The position numbers and the translations under genes were made by a program. A DNA stretch of 64,000 nt. Origin: Dipteronia dyeriana (taxonomy: Eukaryota; Streptophyta; Magnoliopsida; Sapindales; Sapindaceae). The notes beneath the pieces are model-generated. The model saw nothing but the letters and a program-made list of their open reading frames with translations. It did not search any database and had not been told where the DNA came from. The DNA lies in assembly GCA_032871835.1 (NCBI GenBank), contig CM065296.1, positions 58,856,186 through 58,920,185 on the forward strand, given 5' to 3'. Shown here piece by piece: positions 12,127 through 23,702 of this stretch (within the stretch, counting starts at the first letter, position 1; each line of letters opens with the position of its first letter).

Positions 12127-13875
12127 AATGAGTTGGAGCCTGGTAAGACTAGTGCTTCATCAACAAGAGTTGTTGATCCAAATACATCTGAGAGTCAGAT
12201 GGTTCCTAATCAGGATACACTACCACCTAGGCGTAGTGAGAGGGTTGTGAGACAACTTGAACGCTAGTTAGGTATAGGTGAGGGGCAAAGTGTTGTCTCT
12301 GCTGATAGTGTGGATGATCCGTTGACATTTAAGAATGCAATGGAAGATCCTGATAAAGAAGAATGACTTAAAGCCGTGAATCTCGAGATATAGTCCATGT
12401 ACTCTAACTTAGTCTGGGATCTTGTAGACTTACCAGATAGGGTAAAACCCATAGGGTGTAAGTGGATCTACAAGTTAAAGAGAGGAGTAGATGGGAAGGT
12501 AGAGACCTTCAAAGCAAGGCTAGTGGCCAAGGGTTATACTCAGAAAGAGGGGGTCGATTATGAAGAGACCTTCTCGCCAGTAGCCATGTTTAAGTCTATT
12601 AGGATTCTCTAATCAATTATTGTCTATTTTGATTATAAAATTTGGCAAATTGATGTCAAGACTGCATTCTTAATTGACAATCTTGATGAGAGCATTTATA
12701 TGATGCAACCAGAGGGATTCGTGTCTCCAGATCAAGAGCAAAAGGTTTGCAAACTGTAAAGGTCCCTCTATGGACTTAATCAAGCATCTAGATCGTGGAA
12801 AATTAGGTTTGATGATATGATCAAAACCTATGGTTTCGAGCAGAACGTCGATGAGCCTTGTGTCTACAAGTGCATCATTGATAAGAAAGTAGTTTTCTTG
12901 GTCCTATACATAGATGATATCCTACCCATTAGGAATGATGTGAGAGTGTTGCCTGATGTAAAGGGCTGGCTAGCTAGCCAATTCCAAATGAAAGATTTGG
13001 GAGAGGCGAGTTATGTTCTAAGGATCCAACTTATAAGGGATCGTAAGAATAAACTCATAGCACTGTCTCATGCATCATATAACAACAAGATTCTTGTGCA
13101 ATTTTTGATGCAAAATTCTAAGAAAGGTAATTTACCTTATATGTATAGAGTTCACTTGTCTAAGGAACAGTGTCCTAAGACACCTCAAGAAGTTGAAGAT
13201 ATGAGACATGTACCCTATGCATCGACAGTAGGTAGTCTTATGTATGCTATGTTATGCATGAGATCGGACATCTGCTACGTAGTGGGAGTAGTTAGCATAT
13301 ACCAGTCCAACCCGGGATTGGATCATTGGGTTGCTGTCAAGATAATTCTCAAGTATCTTCAGAGAACGAGAGACTATTTGCTAGTGTATTCTGGGCAGGA
13401 TTTGACCCCATTAGGATACACAGATTCTTATCTGATTTTCGGTCAGACAGGGAATCTAGAAAATCTACGTCTGGATCAGTATTCACCCTTGGTGGTGGAG
13501 CCATTGTGTGGAGAAGTATCAATCAATCTTGCATTGCTGACTCCACCATAGAAGCAATATGTAGCCGCTTGTGAAGCTGCTAAATATGCTGTTTGGATTC
13601 GTAAGTTTTTGAGTGATCTGGAAGTTGTTCCAGATTTGGATATGCCCATCACACTTTATTGTGATAACAGTGGTGCTGTGGCTAATTCCAAAGAACCAAG
13701 AAGCCACAAGAGAGGGAAGCATATAGAGAAAAAGTATCATCTCATTAGAGAGATAGTGCAGAGAGGAGATGTGATCATCACCAAGATAGCCTCACAAGAC
13801 AATCATGTTGATCCATTTAAGTAGACCGTACCGGCTAAAGTGTTTTTGGGTCACCTAGATGGTCTAGGGTTATGA
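12127..13875 (+). pseudogene. Cop-1 reverse transcriptase and RNase H, broken
   Basis: Copia RT motifs appear in order: [46 protein letters not shown] and the catalytic YIDDI (about 12910). RNase H follows: Y.DS with a frameshift near 13425, then SGSVFTLGGGAIVW, CEAAKYAVWIRK, LYCDNSGAV and RGKHIEKKYHLIRE. Stops interrupt it at about 12267, 12366, 12393, 12610, 12760, 13549 and 13824. The reading ends at 13873-13875, just before the polypurine-like GCAAGTGGAAGAT that abuts the 3' LTR. Confidence 0.85.
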
Positions 13876-13910
13876 GACATGCCTCACATGCTTTAGTGCA
13901 AGTGGAAGAT

Positions 13911-15958
13911 TGTTGGGGTTTATGCTCTAAATATATAATTTGTAAATGGATTTACGAAATAAATAAAAAGGAAAAGTTCAATTCATTCTTATTGTGTTGT
14001 TTATTTTATAACTTGTGCATATATTTAACTTCCAAGATTGCCAGATGTAATCTCGAACTGTGTATATGAGTGTCATATATAGATGGATACAGTAAGAGAC
14101 GTGCAATCTAAAGAGTCCATAGATAGTATATAAAGCTGAGTACTTTATTTATGGTTAATCTATAGTTGCGGTCCATTCCGTAATGTACGATGATTCTATC
14201 TTGAATCATTCATATGAGAAATGGGAATGAAGGCACCTTGTATGATGTGATCATGTAGGATTGGGCCATAATCTATATGAATCTCTCACCAAGATCCGTT
14301 TATCGATGAGATTCATATATATCAACTAATGATGACTATATGTGGGTGATATTAATCCTGAGTGTCTTATCGACTCCTTCAGGTTAGATCGTGGTCTTTG
14401 ATATACCATGAGTGAGGTCAGATGTAGTTCCCGATCAATAAGCTCCGTATGTTGGGATTGCGGTTTGGCTTATGGCTGGGAAGGTTTGTACACAATAGTG
14501 GAATCCACTTCTTCTTGTGAGAAGTAGATGGTAGTTTCTTTAAGGGTTGATTCGGGGCTTGGACAATATGAGCGCTCTCCTAATTTCGTGAGGAAATAGG
14601 ATTTATTGTCCATTAGAGAATCAATGGTACTTAAAGGATATATGTAATTAGAGGGGTATAATGGACATTATGATCCATCTCTAATTATGAACTACTGTGG
14701 AGGGTCACACCATATATAATAGCTATATCGATGGACACCGAACTGTATTGGTCTGTGTAAAAGCGTCTACAGTTGAGAGAGTGCAGCTTCGGGCTTTTAG
14801 TGGAATAACACCGAAGTTAATAATCAAGGAATATTAATTAAATAGTTTAATTAATGATTCTGAGGATTATTGGAGCTTAAAATACTGGTTGTCCATTAGG
14901 TCCCCTTGCTAGCCCGATCGATTTAGGTAACAAGTGTCACGGTTAATTAATTGGATTGTCCAATTAATTGTGTTACAAAAGTGACACGTGTTTATTAGAA
15001 AATTAATTGAATAATGAGATTATTTAATTAATGAATGTTAATAGTTAAATTAATTAAATAGTTAGATTATTTAATTTTATTGATAATTATGAATTATTAA
15101 TTAACTATTAATCGGAGGGTATTAGTTGATATATGGATTTAGGTGATGATAAAATAATAGGATTATTTTATTTTTACTAAATCATTTATATAAGTATTTG
15201 AATTTAAGTTTAAATTTATAATAAGTATTATCACTTTTAATATATTAGATATATTTGAAAAGGATAATTAAAAGATATATATCAATTAATAACACAAGAG
15301 ATTGCATTGGATGCAAATTGGTTTGTGCACATGAAACATTAGTCAAAAGAAGAATTTGCGTAAGATGCAAAAACTTGATACACACATAATATATGTATAT
15401 ATATATAAATGGAAGTGCAGGCGTGGGGAAGATAAAAAAAAATTGTGAAAGAAAAAAAAAGTTTTTTTTTTTTGGCTTGGTGCGTGAAACAAGACGAAAA
15501 AAAAGCAAAAGGTGCTTTGTGTCCAGTGAATATATATATATAAAAGAAAGAGTTTCATGTTTCATGTTTTTTTAGATATATATTTTATATATATCTTGTT
15601 TCATGTTTTGTGTGTTTTTGAAACATATAGAAGAAAGAGTTTCTTCAATTCTCTTTACATCCTCCATTCAAGTTCATGAGACCGTGAGACACCCACACGC
15701 AGTTATCAGTCCCGGGAGATAGCGAGGAAGATCAAGTGGTTCATACAGAAGCATATCGAAAAGTGAAGGAGCCTCCAAACGTCGGTAAGATTTTCTTTGA
15801 TTATATCGATTTCAATTTCATATGTTTACATATTGTATGTATTAGTTTCAAAAAAATAATTACGATCCCAAATTCACTGTTCCCAGATACAGATTATGAT
15901 TTGTATAAAAATTTTAAAACCTAGTTCCGTTGCGTAATCGGTGAATGAGGTTCCAACA
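13911..15958 (+). repeat. 3' LTR of Cop-1 (2048 bp)
   Basis: Begins TGTTGGGGTTTATGCTC right after the polypurine-like tract and ends GGTTCCAACA. It is colinear with the 5' LTR. The U3-side half is well conserved; the part around 15100-15560, with A-runs and a short TA run, differs in length from the 5' copy. Confidence 0.85.
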
Positions 15959-16512
15959 GAGGTACACTTCAGTATCTATATTATTACTGGGAGCTTGATC
16001 CAACCACTTTGGGCCTCCTTTGGAGCTCAACCTAAGAGTGTTGGCGCTTTCTTGTGATGATGGAGCTTTGCAGGCTTCTCCCTTTTCTGCCTGGATAGGT
16101 TGAGATTATACCTTGGTGAAGCAAGAAGGTATTGCAAGAAAGGTTCGACACCCTAAAGGTTTCTTAAGGGAAGTAGAGATGGCAGCATTCTGTAAAGAAG
16201 GTCGTGAGGTACCTAGACCTTAGGGAACTCAGGTTTTCACATGTCGACCTAGCTTTGGGCTCCTGTACCGATACAGGGTGCTTGACTTGGTCACATCGAG
16301 CTTTAACGGGTGAGCCTGGATGTGTACCTAAAGTCAAGTAGGTATGGGTGACCTCGACTTGCTTCCACGGGGTTTCCAAGTAACTCGACCTCGATGACCT
16401 CGATAACTTGTTGCATAAGCCCAGGTTTGGATCCTTGTAAAAAGGCTGGAGGGTGGAAAATTTTCCTTTTGTCCCTAGCCAAATTTGGTATTTAACAGAA
16501 GTCCCCTCTGAC
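15959..16512 (-). repeat. LTR (U3 part) of Tat-like element F1, with its polypurine tract
   Basis: The reverse complement of 15959-16497 aligns with the start of the F2 LTR (28966 on): TGTTAA..CCAAATTTGGCTA at the start, then ACCTGAGTTCCC, TGCTGCCATCTCTACT and AAGCCTGCAAAGC. Immediately outside the LTR start, 16498-16512 reads on the minus strand AGTCAGAGGGGACTTC, a good polypurine tract. So this is the 3' LTR of a minus-oriented element lying to the right. The LTR is cut at 15959, exactly where Cop-1 ends. Confidence 0.7.
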
Positions 16513-16929
16513 TTGAACGCTGGTAAGTGAGTCGGAGTTTGAGTCATATTTCCTATTTTTTTGGGAAATTTTCCCTCTCTTATTGTTGCTAGAATCTAGG
16601 AAGGAATCTTCTCATCAAATGCAGGAGAAACGTAGCAAGCAAGGAAGCAGTGTTTTTTTTTAAAAAAGGTTATGTTACGTCAGTCCATGAGAATTGAGGT
16701 AATTTTCACCGAAGATCTCGCTTTTTAGCTTGCTTCTATCATCAAAGTTACTGGTTACTGTTCCATTTATACCTATTTCAACCAGGTCACATCGTCTTCC
16801 TTCTAACGCTTATCATTCATTCAAATTTCAAACTTTGAAAAATCCTTATCCCTTCTTTGCCTTTGCGAGCAACTTCTCTGTCTTTCTTTCCCTCATCATA
16901 TTAAAACATTCTTGTCACCATGTAGGAAT
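16513..16929. other. 3' untranslated part of F1; no gene seen
   Basis: Contains T-rich and A-rich runs (16550-16680) and CTTTC-rich sequence. It lies between the F1 polypurine tract and the antisense ORF, so it is probably the 5' leader of that ORF. Confidence 0.4.
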
Positions 16930-17717
16930 CCAGTCGTGATGTAGTCGAACTCATGGTTTAAGGCGAGGAGGCCTCCAGTCTCGCACACGGGAAACGAGGC
17001 CATAAAGATAGCAGGGAAGATCTTCTTCCTCCTTTACGCCGTTGCACGGGTCAGAATGTTTCTATAGGGACTGGTTTTTCAAACAGACCCGAGAATCCAC
17101 TGGAACTAGATGATGAAGATTCCAGTGGTACTTTGGCGACAAGGCAGTTAGCAAAGGTTCGGTCCAGGCTTCCGATGCCCCTCTAGGAAAGCTCGCACTT
17201 CCCTTTGACTTCCGGGTTATCCCCGACTCCTTTGTCAAAGAAGGGTCGATTAGCTTGCTGAGGAACAAATTTGGCATCCCGGACAGCGTCTTGGTCAATA
17301 TTCCTCCCAAGAACTATGACATTTTTACTCCTCTAAGGGCATGCTTCCACTCCACGTTGCGGCTCTTGAGAGCGAAGTAAGGCTTCCTCTCTATCCTACT
17401 CCCTGGCCGGCTCTCCATGCTCTGTAGCTAACTCCTCTCCAGGTGACCCCAGGTTTTTGGAGACACTTGGTGTGCTTCCTCGTGATGTGGAAGGAGCAGT
17501 GTGAGAGGAGCAATCTCACGAAAGAGCCCGGGTCTGAGGAGCTGGCGTACGTTTTCCAAATTGGAAGCCTATCTCCCGGTGTAGAAAATAATGGGTTCAA
17601 AACGCAACGAAAGCGTGAGAAAAACGAAATAAGGGTTTACGTATAAATAAAAAAATTTCCCTTTATGCAACGAGAACCTTAACCCTAGATTAATTGACGT
17701 ATATAAAAGTATCGTAC

Positions 17718-18560
17718 ATTTTGTCAAAACAAATACTTTAAGATCTAAAGGACTATAAAAATAATATCCTTTTGTTCCTTTTGGATACCCTACAAATATG
17801 CATTTTTCTGAACGGGACACCATCTTTTCTGTCTTTCCTTTTAACACATGCGCAGGACATCCAAATATCCTAAAGTGTTGTAAACTAGGCTTTCGCCAGG
17901 TCCACAACTCATACGGTGTTTTAGGAACTGACTTAGATGGTACATCATTTAGAATATACATGACAGTTTGTAAAGCATATCCCCAAAAAGAACTAGGGAG
18001 CGTTGAATAACTCAACATAGACCTAACCATATCCAAAAGAGTTCTATTTCTCCTTTCTGCCACCCCATTTTGTTGAGGTGTGCCTGGTGTAGAAAACTGA
18101 GAAATTATTCCATTATCAATAAGATATTGCTGAAACTCACCAGATAGATATTCTCCACCACGATCAGACCTCAAGATTTTTATGCGTTTCTCAAGCTGAT
18201 TTTCAACTTCAGCTTTAATTGTTTTGAACATGTCAAAAACATCCGACTTATGTCTCATGAGATACACATAGCAAAATCTTGAGTGATCATCCGTGAAAGT
18301 GATGAAGTACTCATATCCACTTCTAGCTTGAATGATCATAGGTCCACACACATCAATGTGTATCAATCCTAAACATTCGATGGCTCTTGCACCTTTGGTC
18401 GTACACGACCTTTTGATCATTTTACCTTCCAAACAAGATTCACAAGTTGGTAGATCATCAACCTTTAAGTCACTTAGAGGTCCGTCACTTACCAATCTTT
18501 TAATCCGATTAAGGTTAATATGACCTAAGTGCAAATGCCATAAGTAGGTTTCATCTTTTG
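17718..18560 (-). pseudogene. Cop-2 integrase, catalytic residues present, C-terminus lost
   Basis: The frame has a zinc-binding HLHLGHIN...CESC region, then HIDVCGPM (first Asp), LRSDRGGEY (second Asp) and [11 protein letters not shown] (Glu), i.e. a complete DD35E triad. FGCPAHV and [20 protein letters not shown], typical of the end of the copia catalytic region, follow. The core from 18534 to about 17723 is free of stops. It then runs into the LTR fragment at about 17720, so the open frame down to 17569 ends in LTR-derived residues. Integrase joins cDNA ends to host DNA; here it has lost its C-terminal part and its downstream RT. Confidence 0.9.
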
Positions 18561-18799
18561 ATAATTTACTATTTTATGATTAGGTTTCGTTGATTCCGTG
18601 TCTAACAAGTGAGAGATGTTTCCATGCAAATAGAATAAACCGTTTTTTAATGTACCTTTACAAACAAACGGTTTATTAATTGTGGTATATAATAAACGTT
18701 TATTAAAACTAAATACCTATAAGAATCAAAATTGATTCTATTATCTCCCACACTAGTAGACACCAACGCTCCATTGCCTAAATGCAAGTTGTATTCATT

Positions 18800-19583
18800 C
18801 TTATTCAGTCTATTCCTTTGACCCTTTTCACCACAAAAGAAACACTTTCCTCTGATCTTGGTTACTTTCTTGGTCCCCTTTTAAGAAGGCTCAAGTTGTT
18901 TTTTCTTCTGTTGTCTTGTGATCTTCTTACGGGTATTTAACATTAGCAACTTACCAAGCATATGAATCTCTTGACCCTTGCCCTTCATAAGGATTTTTTT
19001 TTTCGTGCTTTGAACATCTTGCATCAGGCCTTGCAAGGTGTATTCCTTAATATTCAAGGTGTAGTCCAACTTGAATTGATTAAAGGAATCAGATAGTGAG
19101 TTGACAATTATGTCAATTTTGGTCTCACCATCTATCTTAGCACCATTCAGTTTAGCAATGTTGAGATGTGCCATGACTTTTATCATGTGATCATTCACAC
19201 TCTGTCCAGGTTTCGTCCTAAGATTCATAAAAGCAATCACTGCCTCTCTCTCTTAGTCATCCTAGACCTCATAGCAAAACATCTCCTCTAGAGACATCAT
19301 TATATCTGCAGCAGTCTCCATTCCTTCATGTTGCTGTTGCAACACGTCGGAGATGATGACCATAATGTAACGTACATTTAGCCATCTCATCTGAAGACTT
19401 TCACTACTGATACTCATCTCTTTGCTTCCTGAGTTAGATTCATTAGTTTGGTAGTTAAGGAATATATAGAATGAACTTATACTTTTCAGCTTGCAACAAC
19501 AACCCAATATTCTTTTTCCATGTGACATAATTATCATCAGTTAAAGTATTATCTTTTAGGATATTGATAAGGGATGGGGTCAT
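18800..19583 (-). pseudogene. Cop-2 gag, frameshifted, with zinc-knuckle remnant
   Basis: The start is the ATG at 19581-19583 (MTPSLINILKDNTLTDDNY), a typical copia Gag N-terminus that stops near 19475. The middle part (19240-18881) reads MIAFMNLRTKPGQSVNDHMI...MAHLNIAKLNGAKID and DYTLNIKEYTLQGLMQDVQS, the conserved core of copia Gag. A stop at 18881 is followed in frame by a Lys-rich tail and CFFCGEKG, the first half of a CCHC knuckle whose His and last Cys are lost. Several stops and at least one frameshift. Confidence 0.8.
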
Positions 19584-20824
19584 GATTTCTTTTTAATAAC
19601 AAAAATTATATAAGTAAACAATCATGATATAGCACGTTTGAATATTTATCTTGAATTAAATAAATAATTCAATCGAAAAAATTCAATGGTGATCCAACAC
19701 CTATAAATGTCACGCCTCCTTTTGGAGTTAGCCCCATTTACTAGTTGGACTAGGTCCCACCTAATTGTTAACATAACAACCGACATTTTCTATTTTAGCC
19801 TTGCAATTTTATTAACAAGAACTCTTGGGAGGATATTAATAAAATTACATTAAGTGTGTTACCAAGTTATCGACCTTCAATATAATCCCTCACGAATATC
19901 CCTCCTTTGGGAGTAGATATCGTTTGGGCTAATTGTTTAGTCTATCATTGTAAGGAAGTATCTTGCTAAATTCCATTTATGAATACCTCTTGGGAGGTTA
20001 TTCACGAAACATAAAGCTCAACTAAACTTGGAGGTCGTAGGTGTTCCAAAACACCTTCTCCCACTCAATGGTTTAAGGTGTGTGATCGAATTCCAAAGAA
20101 TGATTTACCAAGTTATCTAGATGCCAATTTAGATACTTAAACCATTCAATGCATGTTCATACCAAAAGAGATATATGAGTGGCACTCCTATTCTAAATGA
20201 CATGTTATCAAACAATGACAAACATTGCAATATTTACAAAAAATATAAATAGCTACAATTTTGGTCCATCCTAGAAAAACAAGTAAATTACATATATTTT
20301 GGAATACAAGAATTCCTTCCTTGGCGAACAAGTCTTCACGCGACCTTCATCGTTTGGACTCCCTCGGCTACCTCCCATGGGCGTGCGGACTCTTCTCCCT
20401 TACCCATGGGCGTGCACATGCCACAAACCCATAAAGGGCTGCCATGCACAGCCCAAGGCTACCAAAAGGGCTGCCGTGTGCAGCCCATGCCACAACAAAT
20501 TTGGATGCGCGCTCTTTGCACTCACGTTCGTTGTTACGGCTCGCACGGTCCAAAACTTGTTCCGGTTCTCCTAATTCTTCAAACCTTCGAGTCTTTGATA
20601 CTTGAATGTATTACTGAAGAATTTAAATAATAAAAAATACTGCAGCTTTTTTTTTATTACAATAGTGCAGTTTTTTTTATTACAACGATAAAATAAAAAA
20701 AAAACTTAGCAACTACCAAGAAGGAAATTACGGCGATGATAGACCACCCTTCTTGTTACAATCCCAAAACAAAATTACATTGAAATTCTAGGACCAAAAT
20801 TGAGCAATAACAAACCACATATAA

Positions 20825-20859
<35 letters not shown>

Positions 20860-20981
20860 ATACATTCCAATGTAAATATATATGCGAATACCTAGAGTGT
20901 CATCTCTTTCAAAAACCTGCATATATACAATAAAAGAAAAAAGATTCACGTACATACATCAATTAATCAAGGGTACAATCA
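19584..20981 (-). other. 5' leader of Cop-2; no gene seen
   Basis: About 1.4 kb. It contains repeated short phrases (CCTCCTTTGGGAG or CTTGGGAGG at about 19720, 19830, 19905 and 19990), a GC-rich patch (20330-20560) with two CCCATGGGCGTGC words, and an (AT)n run at about 20828-20858. The 91-codon plus-strand frame over the GC patch (20299-20574) is antisense and unlike any protein I know. Confidence 0.6.
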
Positions 20982-20994
20982 GGCTCTGAAACCA
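20982..20994 (-). other. Primer-binding site of Cop-2
   Basis: On the minus strand TGGTTTCAGAGCC, two bases beyond the LTR end. It is the tRNA-Met-type copia site TGGTATCAGAGCC with one change. Confidence 0.8.
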
Positions 20995-20996
20995 AT

Positions 20997-23327
20997 TGTT
21001 GGGAAAAACGGGTTCAAGACGCAACTGAATGGTGAGAAAAACGAAATTAGGGTTTGCATATAAATAAAAAAATTTCCCTTTATGCAACGAGAACCTTAAC
21101 CTAGATTAATTGACGTATATAAAAGTATCGTACCTTTTTCTCGTGACGATTGAACAAGCGTCGAATTGATTCCGTAAGATCTTCCAATCCAATCACGAAC
21201 GTGAATCACCTTGGAGTGTGGGCTCCCTTACTTTTTATTGTATACCTGAGGATGGAGACAAAGCAAAAACTTTTTTTTGTTAGTTACAAATATCCTCCAA
21301 GAGAAATATTCAAGAACGTCCGGTCACTTGTGAATTATCAATCAATTTGATTGAAACTCGCATGAAACTTGATTCAATGTTGTACATAAAACCCTTTTGA
21401 TGTAAATGATACTAGTGTACTATTGAAAACAAAAACGTTCTCTTTTTCTCCTTTCTTTTTGGCCGAATTCCACACCCTTTTTCTATGAGTTGATAGAATT
21501 TTGTCTAGAGCAAAAACTAATTTTTCTCCCTCAAAATTCTCTCTTGCTATGCCAAATTCTCTCTTGAAAATTACCAAGGAATGGCCAAAATTTTCATCAT
21601 AGAATTCTTAGGGCTGGCCGAAGATCTCATGCTCATATATATAGGATCATAAATCCATTCCTAAGAAGGATTTACTTGGTTGGCAAGAATCCTTTCCTTA
21701 GGTAGATTTATTTGGTAGTTTAAGAATCCTTATCTAAATGGAAATCTAACTTCTTCTATATCCATATGGGCTGGCCAATTTCTCATTGATATAGAAAAGG
21801 AGAGTTGATTCTTTTCCTAAGAAGGATTACTTGGTAGTTAAGAATCCTTTCCTTAGGTAGATTTACTTGGTGGTTAATAATCCTTTTCAAAAAGGAATTC
21901 TATCCTAACACCAAGACTCCTAATCCAACTCAATAGTGTATTTGTAACCATATTAAAGACTTCCTAATTTTATTAGATAAATAATTCCTTTTTTTTAATC
22001 TACTTATCAAATATAGTCTTTAACATTAACTATACTACCAACAATAGTATAGTTTTAGGAGATCATCTCCTACTAGGAAAACGATTTTGACTTTTAATTA
22101 AATAATTAATTAATCAACAAATTAATTAATTTCTATTTAATTAAATAATAAAATAAAAATAATATATTTAAGCTATTTTTAATAGCATTTGCCGCCCATA
22201 CCAAATATAAGGACCTTATATTATTTTTTCTTATTTTATTAAATCCATTGGACCTTATTAAAAAAATCCACATGTGAACTAGACTTATTCTTACAAAAAG
22301 AAACAAGTTCTCATGCCTTATTACAATACTAGATGGACCCCTAAATTGGTCCGGTAGAATATATCAAGTGATCCATGCAAGTTCGTGTGGATTGGGGATC
22401 TTGGCGGGCTATCTTAATTTAAGCTCTAATATACACAACCCAATCACAATCAACAAATGATTCACTTAGGTCCGATCTATTTAATTTTAGTTTATTCCAC
22501 TAAAGAACTAAAATTGAACTCTTAAATAAAGATAGAATAAGTTGATGTCACTCACTCATACTCATATGACCACATTTTGAACTTGGATATTTTGACTTGT
22601 CCAGAAGCCATGTTTCAATAGACACTATTGAAAACTTAACGTTAAGATTTAATATTCAATACCTCAAAACATCCATATGATGATATTCTACTCTCATTCA
22701 ATAAATGAAGCCACGATGTCCATATCTATAAATGAAGTCCTCTATCGATTAACAAATGAATACCACCAAACTATCGGGGATAGACTATGCTATATAATCG
22801 TACTCATTGATAGCTCAAATGATAACACTTGCAACCATAAGTCCATCATTTATCTCTGGATTGAGATAGACTCTCCGATTGTCTTCAAATGAAAACTTTT
22901 ATCCATTGACGGTTCTAGATAAAGTATTTCATTTTGATCCTATTCAATGCACCCAGTGCACTAGATTCTTTTGCCCAAAGACACCACACTTTGATGATTT
23001 TAGACTCATCTTAACACATTTGATCCCACTCAAATGCTAGCAAAAGAATCTACAACTTTGACAAGATAAAGGCGCCCAACCTTTTATCTTAAGTTGTGAA
23101 TATTATTCAAGACTAACTAAAGAATTGTGTCTACCTCATAAATATCTAGATGTATGAACAATTCTTCTTTTCTCATAGTCTTTTGACCTTATGATTATTT
23201 ACTTTTGACAATTATAATAATTAAACTATAAATGCTATAAGATTTGTTAAACTAGAAATCACTTTATTCATATAAAAAGATTGTTAATTACAATAGTACA
23301 CTCTTCCTATCGAGCATAATCCTAACA
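20997..23327 (-). repeat. 5' LTR of Cop-2 (2331 bp)
   Basis: On the minus strand it begins TGTTAGGATTATGCTCGATA and ends TTTTTCCCAACA. It is colinear with the LTRs at 5395-7727 and 23703-25937 and with the deleted plus-oriented copy at 42421-42974. Confidence 0.85.
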
Positions 23328-23702
23328 CCTGGCCTATAGGCAGTTTTACGTGAAGCCCAAGAACAAGCTAAACTTTATCCTGCTAGGCGCTGCTAAAAAG
23401 GATCCTCCTTTGAAGGATGAGTGGGTTCTGATTTTTGGTCGGTGGGGGAACTCGATATATATTGGCGGGTATGAATTCAACATTCCCACTGCCTTTAATG
23501 ATAAGCCCTCCTAGGACATAAACCGTGAACTCTTTACTGGTCGAGTACGAGGAAATCCTGAAAGCCATCATCGCCCGGAACTATATGAACTCTAAGTATC
23601 CCACATTTGACTCCTTCGATGCCCGTAGGGTGAATCCATACCTGTGTATCTCAGTCGCCTTTCCTGGTGAGAATGGACTTATCAATTGGCTTACCTCGCT
23701 AT

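Larger units (their letters stand above)
7899..15958 (+). mobile_element. Cop-1: Ty1/copia element, internally deleted
   Basis: Two direct LTRs (7899-9721 and 13911-15958), a primer site, a gag fragment and an RT-RNase H region make this a copia element in plus orientation. Protease and integrase are absent: gag breaks off near 11900 and the text resumes at about 12127 just before RT. The two outer flanks do not share a 5-bp duplication (GGCAT on the left, GAGGT on the right). The left flank is Harbinger transposase, the right flank the middle of an F1 LTR. Confidence 0.85.
17580..23327 (-). mobile_element. Cop-2: Ty1/copia element, minus orientation, lacking RT and most of its 3' LTR
   Basis: Read on the minus strand: complete 5' LTR (23327-20997), tRNA-Met-type primer site, long leader, gag, integrase, then directly the last 138 bp of the 3' LTR (17717-17580). 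RT, RNase H and about 2.2 kb of 3' LTR are deleted. The element interrupts the F1 antisense ORF. The flanks CCCGG (17575-17579) and CCTGG (23328-23332) are probably the 5-bp target duplication with one change. Protease is not clearly visible. Confidence 0.85.

Noticed and set aside
20299..20574. Plus-strand frame of 91 codons in the Cop-2 leader, Cys/Pro-rich
   Set aside because: It lies antisense in a GC-rich repeat-containing leader with no motif; better explained as composition.
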